DNA of 64,000 bases from Anaerolineales bacterium (GTDB taxonomy: Bacteria > Chloroflexota > Anaerolineae > 4572-78 > J111), in NCBI GenBank assembly GCA_015075405.1, contig JABTUK010000005.1, positions 248,001 through 312,000 of the forward strand, written 5' to 3'. Positions 51,401 to 58,724 of the stretch are shown here, one piece after another (the stretch's first letter is position 1; the number at the start of each line of letters is the position of its first letter). The position numbers were made by a program, and so were the translations under genes. A model generated the notes under the pieces. That model was not told the origin of the DNA. It saw nothing but the letters and a program-made list of their open reading frames with translations, and ran no database searches.

Positions 51401-54313
51401 GCTTCGGTGGCGTTGATGGCGCTGGTTCTGATTCTGCTTGAACGCGCTTTATTCTGGCTCCGGTCACGCCAACACACCGACCTGTCTCATCGTCATCAGG
51501 CATTTTTCCGATTAACTTGGCGACTGTTCCGGCGTCCCCTGCTGGCGGCCGGCTGGATTGTTTCTGGCGAAGCAGTTGGCCTGGCGCTCGTTCGCAATTT
51601 GTGGTTGTTGGGCGGTGGGCGCATCCAGCAAATTTGGGCGGTCGTGGGGTTGCTGGTGGTGGTCGGCCTGTATGCCCTATCGGCGCGATTATTCCGCCAG
51701 GCTCGTTTTGCATGGCTGGCAGCGCTGCTGATTTTTGCGCCGTGGACCATTCTGACCAACCTGGGCTGGTTCACCAGCTACCGGCCCACCGTCCCCGGAT
51801 TTGCCCTGAGCTGGGTTATTCTGGCCTGGGCGCTTTATTTGACCGCTTTAGCCCTGCGCCAGTTTACCCCTGCCCATTACATCCGTCCCTCAAAAATTGT
51901 TGCCCATGTCCTTTTGCCTTTTTCGCTTTTATGGGGCGTTGCCGATGTGGACACCAGCCGGTTCACCTTTGCTCTGGCTATTGGCCTGTACACGCTGGCG
52001 GCTGTCCTGGATCATCGCTCGTTGGTCAGATACCCGGAGGAGGCGCTTTCTCCCCTCAAGAAAACCAGGTTTTTCTATCCGGCTTTGGGACTGCTGCCCG
52101 TCTGGTGCGTCTATTTGTTGGCCTGGCTGCTGCCCCAGGCTCGCCACGAGCATTATGGCCTGATGCTGTTAACTTTTGGCCCGTTGGGACTAATAGCCGG
52201 GCAGTGGCTCAAGCGCATGGCTCCTCAGCCAGCCGCAGCTTCAAGTTACGCCCTGCCCGCCTATTTGACGGGTTACGGCTCGCTGATTGTGGGGACGATG
52301 CTGGTAGCTCACGACACCCCGCTGTTGGCGCTGGCGCTTCTGTTCGACGCCCTGCTGCTGCTCTTTTCAGCGCGCCTGTTCAAACAACCCTTGTGGGTTT
52401 ACCCGGCAGCGGTCCTTGCCCCGATATCCCTTTTATTGGCATTGAATGAAGCCAGCGTGGCCGGTAATCGCCAGGGCTGGTGGTTAATCGGCTTAGCTTC
52501 GATTTACCTGGCTCTGGCCTGGACGCTGCGCCGGGTTAAGCTCGACGCCTATGCCACCGCGACCTTGACCATGGGGTTTGCTTTGGTTGCTTTGAGCCTG
52601 CCTCCGTCGAGTCAAGACCAAACAGGGGCATTGTGGGGTTACGGCGCAGCGGCTCTGCTTTACGCCATCACGGCTTTCTGGCTGCAGCAGCCGTTGCTTC
52701 TCACCCCGGCCAGCGCCCTGGCTATTGTGCCTTATGCCATGGGCTTGCAAAAGTCAGCTTTATCGCCGGAGTATTACGGACTGGCCCTCTTTCCGGGCGC
52801 TCTGGCTGCCCTGATGCTGGGCTGGGGATTGGATCGTCGTTTGGGCGAGTATCGGGATTTCCCCTGGGGCCGGCCAGGCCAATGGCTGGCGGTGTTGGCG
52901 AGTCGCTTTTTGCAGTGGTGGGGCTTGCCGTTTTATGCCTTAGGGTTTGGTCTAGCCGTTGCCAGTCCTTTCTTTACCGAGTTCAGAGCGGGGCTGTCGG
53001 CCTTGAATTTCCTGCTGTTGATGCCGCTGTTTGGCTGGGCAATTTATCGCTTCCGCTTGCGAGTCTGGCTATTTGCGCTATTTATAGCTGGTCATCTGGC
53101 CGCCGTTTATTACTTGCAGGAGTTGGGCTGGTGGCGTTACCCGCCCTGGGCGTGGTACAGATTTCTGCCAGTTACCCTCATTACAGCGGGAGTTGCCCTG
53201 TTTATTGAGCGGTATAGACAAGAAGGGTCGCCGCTCTCCTTAAGTTGGTTTTTCAAAGGGTGGTCCCGGCCACTTTACATAATCGTTTTATTTGACATAA
53301 TCTGTGGGCAGGTCTTCAGCCTGAGCGCAACCTCTGTAGGAATGATAGTCACTCTGGTGCACGCGCTTATTCTGGCCACACTGGCTTCGTTTTGGGTGTC
53401 AGCCTGGCTGCCTTATGTAAGTATCGCTCTAGGGGTAGTAGCTTTGGTTCAATGGTTATCCACTTTGAAAGGTCCAATTGAAGAGCTACCGGCAGTTCTA
53501 GCGGGGTTGGCTTTGTTGTATGGTGTGATTGGTTATGGGCTAAGCTGGATTCGTCAAAATTTGCCGGAAAATAGAACTTTGCGTTCCTGGCTTGTCATTT
53601 GGGAATTGCCTCTACAAAGGTTTAGTTTAATTTTTTCGGGTGGCATACTGCTGCTCACGGCCTGGTTGGGGTTAGACGTGGTTGGCTGGACCATCAGAGC
53701 GATGATCGGTTTACCATTCCGTGAAACCGTCGAGTTGGCAATAATTCAGATGGTGGTCAGAGTATTGTCCCTCTTGGGGCTGCTGTATGTTGCGGCTGCG
53801 TTTACCTATCGCCGGTTGCGCTGGGGCTACGCCGCAATTGGAATGTTATTGGCGGCCTGGATACTGCATGCTTTTTATGTGCAGCGCTGGGAGAATATTC
53901 AATGGTATGCTATTCCCGCCGGTTGCTATTTGTTAGCCATTGCCTATCTGGAGTGGCAGCGGGGTAATAAGGTTCCCGCCCGTTGGCTTGATTACACGGC
54001 TATGGTCTTGCTGCTTGGCTCGCTTTTTTGGCAAACGCTTTTATTCGGGTGGACCTATGCGCTATTGTTAGGCTCAGAAGGATTTTCGGCGCTATGGTGG
54101 GGCAGCGCCCGCCGGATGCGTCGCTTCTTGTATGCGGGGATGGTAGCCGTGATTTTGGCGACGGTAGGGCAATTGGTCAACTCCCTGCGCTCGGTCAACC
54201 AATGGATTGTTTTCGGTTTTATCGGTTTGTCGCTGGTCGTTATAGCAGTACTGGTGGAACGAAAACTTGAAAATATTAAAGCCTGGTATGAAGTATTAGA
54301 AACTTGGGAGTGA
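48476..54313 (+). CDS. Giant polytopic membrane protein with N-terminal zinc ribbon
   Basis: 1945 residues. Cys at 3, 6, 17 and 20 (CPNC and CPVC) form a zinc ribbon, followed by a charged helical domain (about 25-170) and a Pro/Ser/Glu linker. From about 255 to the end there are on the order of fifty hydrophobic segments with Trp/Leu/Ala-rich helices. The start of the membrane part (ERTLQALLFLGIFLLFSAALSFVVWGW) resembles DUF2157 and SCO7613-like multispanning proteins. The function is unknown. ATG 48476 is chosen because it begins at the zinc ribbon; TTG 48443 adds an unlikely tail. The PrsW-type gene follows after one base, so the two are surely co-translated. Confidence 0.85.
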   Translation: MPCPNCAQPTYDPLQPCPVCQFSGDPALIQELDRIEWLLAEIDTWWAGLGVRPYDLKLIRQKYITRLRELEIALKLRLPPFTPEEARRAWPELFHREALLQKIGEWLAAGLIDPSITQPLVDQTTRQVDDLLEQLEDYPRPDYPQTEADRLDLTNFLLEAAAYLRQNHSFTTPAAETQLLTPLQAEKDLLEINLGLRLAPEPISQPPSESVPDVLLKSEPAQESESAPHISPAPPPPRSPAPPLRDRLWRTLLSERTLQALLFLGIFLLFSAALSFVVWGWKDFSAPLRVAIPAGFTALFFTLGWYVRTKTPLYRSGIALSAIAALLIPIDFYTIYVNFHISPDFWPSFWLITSLICLMAYVGATLIIRSRFFGFLVGVAAGSTALALVQILHQAFGLSLDWRTASLSGLALGLIVLATTLEKQQPTRFASSQLFAEPFRYLSLLTVGVLMPLTFGWRYVGHDAYDTLHFTVTINWWLGGFIFAWGAIHYRSRSLGLLAAIALPVAMYLAQAAVFYHAGVNPAWHGLGLALLTPLYFVAGHKLLARQDDPILHGHGRTATGWGVALLIAAALWSLTDITNGAAAASTHVVLAGAVILAAWLWRQPRTLYAASLFSLSAVTFGMAELDLNISQLGVGWASLAIVHLLVALNLGTRFPNSNNAAHPIVVSGYIIAALALLPPLFPYNGDALAYTLGNWLGLAAWGARLAYQSQPGFTSKSKWGKSIFHWFTAWPLPLWMWLLFANRRPLDFSLPLALAVLAWGLVMLSYRLARANQSYRWPWYLAGLLVSVAAPITAFIIAPAGFTPGLTLLLAGFLYLADAISQRQSLELAPAGPVLAWGYIFALNRLHLSLDAVGFGLSLLIAAYFLAGLWTERRKSPVFTHTFLLPLYLTAHVLTLFLLGQIYLRPVNAVLFDALWTDPMRLWGAAAQLLLALAYSLYAWGTYKERWGHLAVWLAVAAGGFVVINYSHGRGSSAASVALMALVLILLERALFWLRSRQHTDLSHRHQAFFRLTWRLFRRPLLAAGWIVSGEAVGLALVRNLWLLGGGRIQQIWAVVGLLVVVGLYALSARLFRQARFAWLAALLIFAPWTILTNLGWFTSYRPTVPGFALSWVILAWALYLTALALRQFTPAHYIRPSKIVAHVLLPFSLLWGVADVDTSRFTFALAIGLYTLAAVLDHRSLVRYPEEALSPLKKTRFFYPALGLLPVWCVYLLAWLLPQARHEHYGLMLLTFGPLGLIAGQWLKRMAPQPAAASSYALPAYLTGYGSLIVGTMLVAHDTPLLALALLFDALLLLFSARLFKQPLWVYPAAVLAPISLLLALNEASVAGNRQGWWLIGLASIYLALAWTLRRVKLDAYATATLTMGFALVALSLPPSSQDQTGALWGYGAAALLYAITAFWLQQPLLLTPASALAIVPYAMGLQKSALSPEYYGLALFPGALAALMLGWGLDRRLGEYRDFPWGRPGQWLAVLASRFLQWWGLPFYALGFGLAVASPFFTEFRAGLSALNFLLLMPLFGWAIYRFRLRVWLFALFIAGHLAAVYYLQELGWWRYPPWAWYRFLPVTLITAGVALFIERYRQEGSPLSLSWFFKGWSRPLYIIVLFDIICGQVFSLSATSVGMIVTLVHALILATLASFWVSAWLPYVSIALGVVALVQWLSTLKGPIEELPAVLAGLALLYGVIGYGLSWIRQNLPENRTLRSWLVIWELPLQRFSLIFSGGILLLTAWLGLDVVGWTIRAMIGLPFRETVELAIIQMVVRVLSLLGLLYVAAAFTYRRLRWGYAAIGMLLAAWILHAFYVQRWENIQWYAIPAGCYLLAIAYLEWQRGNKVPARWLDYTAMVLLLGSLFWQTLLFGWTYALLLGSEGFSALWWGSARRMRRFLYAGMVAVILATVGQLVNSLRSVNQWIVFGFIGLSLVVIAVLVERKLENIKAWYEVLETWE

Positions 54314-54314
54314 C

Positions 54315-55610
54315 ATGCAATCTCCAATCGAAGAGCCTTTATCCAAGCAAATAAAACGAGCCATTGCTGCCGCAGGGCTGCTCCTGTTTTTGCCCGGCCT
54401 GCCTTTGGCCCTAGGTTTTTTCTGCATGATTTTGATAGTGGTCGCCGAAGGCGCTACTGAGGGAGTTCGAGTTGGTTTAGGTGGATTTACGCTGATAGCC
54501 ATTACGGTCGGGGCCGGGGGAATAGTCCTCTGGCATAGTCTGCAATCACTGCAAGGAAAAACTTCCAGACCACTAAACTTGCCTCCGGTTTGGGCAATGG
54601 CCGGTCTTTTTGGTGTATGTGTTGTCCTTGGTTTATTTGTTACAGAAAGCAATTTCGCCGCCGGACTGCTTTTTCCGCCCTTGCTGGTCGTTGGAGCTGC
54701 GGTTCCCCCTTTACTGGCTGTTTCATGGTTTACCCATCAAAACGCGGCTGGTTTGACCTGGCGACGAGGTTTGGTGGCTTTGGCTGGGGGAGCCACGATC
54801 GGCGTATTGGTGGCTCTGATTCTGGAAATAATATTGCCATTGATGGTACTGGCCCTGGTGCTTAATCTGGCTGAGATTGTGACTGCCCAGATTGAAGATT
54901 TAGTTATTGCTTTGGCCGGAGAAAATATTGCGGCGGCTGTTACTGAACCTGGTTTTATTTTTCTGCTCGTTCAATTGGCGATTATCGCCCCCTTGGCCGA
55001 AGAATTAGCCAAGCCCTTAGTAACCTTACCTTTGGTTGGTCATCTCTCCCGCCGAGATGCTTTTCTGGTTGGAGCAATGGCGGGTGTTGGCTTTGCCGCC
55101 GTAGAGAATGTGCTTTACGCCGGCTTTGGCTTTTACTTCTGGGCCGGCATTTTAGTGATTCGGGCTTTGGGTGGAGCCATTCATCCGCTTGGCTCCGGTC
55201 TGGTTGCTTTGGGCTGGCGCGGCGTTTTACGAAATGAGCCAGGCGCGTGGCGCAACTGGCTGGTCCGTTTTGGTCTGGCGGTGGGATTGCATGCCCTATG
55301 GAATGGAGGTTCCCTGCTGGTTATTACTTTAGCCGGAGCGAAGTTTTTCGGCCCGCTTCCACCGGAGATTGATATTCTAGGGTTGTCTATGGCTGGAACA
55401 ACACTGGCCTTGCTCATTATCTTGGGCCTGGCAGCTTTATGGGCAGGACGTTCGATAACGCAAAATGTCGAACTTGATAATCTATCTCATCGTGAACCGG
55501 CAAAGTCCGATTTTATTCTTTCTGATAGAAGTGTGGCAATCTGGGCCATGCTTTGCCTTATCGCCATCGTACCTATGGGTATTACCGGACTGCAACTCTT
55601 GTTAAGGTAA
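54315..55610 (+). CDS. PrsW-type intramembrane protease family protein
   Basis: 431 residues, about ten helices. The conserved motifs are present in order: EELAKPL (about 228-234, the EExxK motif with the glutamates proposed to be catalytic), FAAVENVLY (about 258), HPLGSGL (about 291) and GLHALWNG (about 324). In Bacillus PrsW makes the first cut of an anti-sigma factor; here the substrate is unknown. The gene starts one base after the stop of the giant membrane-protein gene and is followed after four bases by a small anchored protein gene, a three-gene operon. Confidence 0.87.
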   Translation: MQSPIEEPLSKQIKRAIAAAGLLLFLPGLPLALGFFCMILIVVAEGATEGVRVGLGGFTLIAITVGAGGIVLWHSLQSLQGKTSRPLNLPPVWAMAGLFGVCVVLGLFVTESNFAAGLLFPPLLVVGAAVPPLLAVSWFTHQNAAGLTWRRGLVALAGGATIGVLVALILEIILPLMVLALVLNLAEIVTAQIEDLVIALAGENIAAAVTEPGFIFLLVQLAIIAPLAEELAKPLVTLPLVGHLSRRDAFLVGAMAGVGFAAVENVLYAGFGFYFWAGILVIRALGGAIHPLGSGLVALGWRGVLRNEPGAWRNWLVRFGLAVGLHALWNGGSLLVITLAGAKFFGPLPPEIDILGLSMAGTTLALLIILGLAALWAGRSITQNVELDNLSHREPAKSDFILSDRSVAIWAMLCLIAIVPMGITGLQLLLR

Positions 55611-55614
55611 AAGA

Positions 55615-56163
55615 ATGAAAAAACCCTTCTTGACTCGCTTCAATTTTTTGATTGCGGCGGTGCTTATTGCCGCCAATCTTTTTGCCTGGGCCGATTTGCT
55701 TTTAGCTATGCCAGCGCCATACGTGGTTGATCCCGTCAGAGACCCGGAAATTGAGACCTTGTTGAATTATATCCACTCTGGGGATCATTCGGGCGAAACC
55801 TGGCAGGTCACTTTGACGGAATTGGAAGCAGAGCAGACCATTACCTGGTATCTACGCCGTTACCCCCAAATTCCTTTTGCCAACCCAAAAGTAGAAATCA
55901 CTCCTACCTATGTGACTGGAGAGGGAGATGCAACGATCGCCGGCCTGCGCGTTTATGTGGGGGGTAAAGCCCATATCACATTGGCAGAAGGGTTGCCGCA
56001 AGTCAAAATTTTGGAGTTAAGCTTACCCGTGCCTGGGCCAATTCGGCAGGCGATTGAAGATGAAATTCAGGTTCAACTGCGACGAGCGGATTTGCTGCCG
56101 GTGCGTTTCACTTCGGCCGAATGGCAAGAAGGGCAAGTAATTGTTCGGGGAATTATTCGGTAG
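55615..56163 (+). CDS. Small anchored extracytoplasmic protein of unknown function
   Basis: 182 residues: an N-terminal helix (FNFLIAAVLIAANLFAWADLL) and an outside alpha/beta domain with strands VEITPTYVTGEGDATIAGLRVYVGGKAHITLA and VRFTSAEWQEGQVIVRGII. The regular pairing of strands with a C-terminal RG-ending strand recalls LmeA/DUF2993-like lipid-binding proteins, an uncertain comparison. It ends the operon with the PrsW-type protein, for which it could be a substrate or partner. The terminator-like palindrome at 56191 follows. Confidence 0.75.
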   Translation: MKKPFLTRFNFLIAAVLIAANLFAWADLLLAMPAPYVVDPVRDPEIETLLNYIHSGDHSGETWQVTLTELEAEQTITWYLRRYPQIPFANPKVEITPTYVTGEGDATIAGLRVYVGGKAHITLAEGLPQVKILELSLPVPGPIRQAIEDEIQVQLRRADLLPVRFTSAEWQEGQVIVRGIIR

Positions 56164-56186
56164 TACAGCTCAACAGGGGAAAACAA

Positions 56187-56212
56187 AAAATGGGAACCCA
56201 GGTTCCCATTTT
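56187..56212. other. 18-bp palindrome at the end of parB: candidate parS site and/or terminator
   Basis: TGGGAACCCAGGTTCCCA at 56191-56208, flanked by AAAA on one side and TTTT on the other. An exact reverse-complement copy lies at 59015-59032 inside rep. Position directly after the parB stop and a TTTTTTG tail on the - strand also fit an intrinsic terminator, so it may serve both convergent operons. Confidence 0.6.
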
Positions 56213-57860
56213 AGTCCTCATCAACTACGGTAACACCCGTAATTTCTGCTTTCATCAGCTTAAATTGGCTCTCTCCTCTTCTTACCAAAAGTTCGTGCGC
56301 CCAATAAACCGAAACACCCGCCTCAACCTGGTAAATCATCACCTCGCCGTAATTGGCTTTTTTCTCTCCTTGAAGCCGGGGGAGCGGCATGGGTTCCCCG
56401 GCCCGCAGGGCCTCAGCATCAAATTCAATTTGATTGAAGAAGGGTTCCAGACGGCTGGCCAGAACGCCGTCGCTCTGCCGCCAAGTCACAAGCTGCTCCA
56501 GAATCTGGCTTCCGGTTAATACTTCCGCTTCAAAGATTTCAACTTTTTCGGCGGGTAAATGGCGTTTCAGAGCGTCAAGGGGAGGGATAACCGCCAGTAG
56601 GGATACTTCGACGATATTCGACTCGGCAAAATCTTCCGCCTTCAACAGCACCTCTTCCAGAGTTTGCCGGAGCGCCTGCAAAGCCTGTCTTGTTTTTGCA
56701 TCTTTGGCCCGCATCGCCAAAGCAATAACAGCATCCTCATAGTTTTCCGGTGGTAACGACAACAGTGAGTGAATCGTCTTGGCCGCATCGAGAACTCGTT
56801 TTTCAAACCGCTGTTCGACTGTTGTCTGCGCCACTTCGCGTAAGGCTGTTTTGGGTAAAGAAGGCGCCGTCACTTCTTGCAAAACTTTGCGTCCACTCCA
56901 TTTCTCTTCGACAATCCGTTGAATCATGGTTAACTGCTCGGCGTCAGTAGATAGTCTCATCACGGGGCGCAGTTGCTTTTCAGTAAGTTGAGCCGCTTCG
57001 ACCAAATCTTGGGCTGCTGGGGATAAATTCAAAAGGGCCAGGTAGTAACGAACCATTCGGTCGCCAATGGCTCGCCCGGTAAAGCTCTTAACTCTTTGTC
57101 CTACCATAACTTCTAGTTCCCGTGACCCAGGCAACTTAATCGTATTTTCGCCGGGAACGCGGGTTCTCATTTCCATATTTAACCGCTCTTTAATCCGCTG
57201 CATGGAGCGCGCCCGAGCCAAGGCCGGCAAGTCAACCCTGGCTGCATTTTCCGCTTCCTGGCGCTGATGAATAATTTCTTCATCTTCTGGCAGTGTTTCA
57301 ACGATACATTTTACACTATTGAATTCGGAATAACCGCGCTGTACCAAAAGATGATGCGCCCAGAAACGCCGTTCTCCTTCGCCCAGACGATAAGCGGTCC
57401 GATCAGGCTGATCCGGGTCATCAATACGATAAACATTGAGGGGCTGGCGCAGACCGACTTCTTGAATAGATTGAGCTAAGGCAAATAAGCCGGTATCTTC
57501 AACAATTTCATCCTCTTCTTCAACGGGGCCTTTTTGCCGCGCACCCAAAATCAAAAGGGCGACCGTATCCCCCCTCTCTGCTCGTAAAACCAATTCTTGC
57601 ATGGCTTCAGCCGGCGAGATAGTTTTTTCGTGGACAGCTTTCCTCAAATCATGGGGCAGTAAATGGCGGGGTTGGGTAGGGTCAGGAGTGATGCGATCCA
57701 GATTTATTTCATACACTCTCTGATCGGTGGGACGAAAGCCAATGTCTACTCCAGACATAGTCGAGGTCAATTGATCAATCACACTCTCTGGGGCAGTCTG
57801 CTCCAGCAGAGTTGTCCTTGTTCCCAGGTTACGCTGAATGTTAATTTTTCTCTTGGCCAT
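56211..57860 (-). CDS. parB: ParB-family partition protein with duplicated WAHxLLVxRG motif
   Basis: 549 residues, about twice the usual length of chromosomal ParB. Box I is ITPDPTQPR (about 57-65); after a 60-residue insert come LAQSIQEVGLRQPLNVYRI and YRLGEGERRFWAHHLLVQRG (GERR at 162-165, the CTP/Mg-binding motif), then QEAENAARVDLPALARA (box III). Residues 220-350 carry a helix-turn-helix-like part (SFTGRAIGDRMVRYYLALLNLSP). The C-terminal 60 residues contain YWAHELLVRRGESQFKLMKAEI, a degenerate second copy of the box II region without GERR. It overlaps parA by 20 bases. Predicted to bind centromere-like sites and spread as a CTP clamp. Confidence 0.85.
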   Translation of the reverse strand: MAKRKINIQRNLGTRTTLLEQTAPESVIDQLTSTMSGVDIGFRPTDQRVYEINLDRITPDPTQPRHLLPHDLRKAVHEKTISPAEAMQELVLRAERGDTVALLILGARQKGPVEEEDEIVEDTGLFALAQSIQEVGLRQPLNVYRIDDPDQPDRTAYRLGEGERRFWAHHLLVQRGYSEFNSVKCIVETLPEDEEIIHQRQEAENAARVDLPALARARSMQRIKERLNMEMRTRVPGENTIKLPGSRELEVMVGQRVKSFTGRAIGDRMVRYYLALLNLSPAAQDLVEAAQLTEKQLRPVMRLSTDAEQLTMIQRIVEEKWSGRKVLQEVTAPSLPKTALREVAQTTVEQRFEKRVLDAAKTIHSLLSLPPENYEDAVIALAMRAKDAKTRQALQALRQTLEEVLLKAEDFAESNIVEVSLLAVIPPLDALKRHLPAEKVEIFEAEVLTGSQILEQLVTWRQSDGVLASRLEPFFNQIEFDAEALRAGEPMPLPRLQGEKKANYGEVMIYQVEAGVSVYWAHELLVRRGESQFKLMKAEITGVTVVDED

Positions 57861-58665
57861 TCATCCCCCTTTGCCAGCCGGTTCGTTGCAGCACTTCTTT
57901 TCTCAGGGCACGGTACATGTCGGCATAACGCACAAATTCTGAACCTTCGCAATAGACCAACGGAACCTGGGCTTCCGATGACTCTCGCACCCGCACCGAA
58001 GCAGTCACAATGGTTTTAAAGACAAGTTCTCCGTATGTTTCTCGGACCACTTCTTCGGTAGCCTGATCATAAACGGTGCGAGGATCAGTGTTGTTAATTA
58101 ACAGTCCCAACACTTTTAGCGTAGGGTTGTACCAACGTTGAGCTGATTGAACATACTCAATTGTATCTCCCAACGCACCGCGCCCCCCCGCACCGGGATC
58201 AACAGGGATCAGAACGTAATCACTGGCCGCCAGCGCATTCATGGTCAATCTATCCAAACTGGGAGGACAATCAATCAAAATCCAATCTATTTGGTTGATA
58301 TTATTAGTTCGGTCAATATCGGCTTTGATGCGAGTCAGGCAGCTCCGCAGTCTTAATTCACCGCCTTCAATTTGGGTCTGGCCGCTTTTAATCGCCTTTA
58401 GACCATCGTCAGCCGGAATGATTTGCAGATTGGCAAAATTAGTCGCCTGAACCGTTGTGCCAATCAATCCATCCTCAATTAACACGGTTGACAAGGCTGT
58501 TTGGCCGGCATAGACCCCAAAAAAAGCTTCGCCCAACGTTTTTTGGGGGTCAATATCAATACACAAGACTCGAAACCCAGCTTCACTTAAGACTCCCGCC
58601 AGATTAAACGTGGTGGTACTTTTAGCCGAACCACCTTTGAGATTGGCTAGGGTTACAACGACCAT
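57841..58665 (-). CDS. parA: ParA-family partition ATPase
   Basis: 274 residues. The deviant Walker A KGGSAKST at about residues 10-17, Walker A' FRVLCIDIDPQKT, and Walker B DWILIDCPPSLDRLTMNAL identify a ParA/Soj ATPase. There is no N-terminal helix-turn-helix, so it is of the Soj or type Ib length. It would pattern the nucleoid and position ParB-bound DNA. ATG 58665 follows the rep stop by about 60 bases, and its end overlaps parB by 20 bases, implying coupled translation. Confidence 0.93.
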   Translation of the reverse strand: MVVVTLANLKGGSAKSTTTFNLAGVLSEAGFRVLCIDIDPQKTLGEAFFGVYAGQTALSTVLIEDGLIGTTVQATNFANLQIIPADDGLKAIKSGQTQIEGGELRLRSCLTRIKADIDRTNNINQIDWILIDCPPSLDRLTMNALAASDYVLIPVDPGAGGRGALGDTIEYVQSAQRWYNPTLKVLGLLINNTDPRTVYDQATEEVVRETYGELVFKTIVTASVRVRESSEAQVPLVYCEGSEFVRYADMYRALRKEVLQRTGWQRGMNGQEKN

Positions 58666-58724
58666 AATTAATTCCTATACTGCGACCAAATAAAAATACA
58701 AGAAACTATTGATAGTATTATAGG

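Noticed and set aside
51517..52449. A 310-codon second-frame open stretch inside the giant membrane-protein gene
   Set aside because: Pro/Ala/Arg/Cys-rich, typical out-of-frame reading of GC-rich membrane codons.
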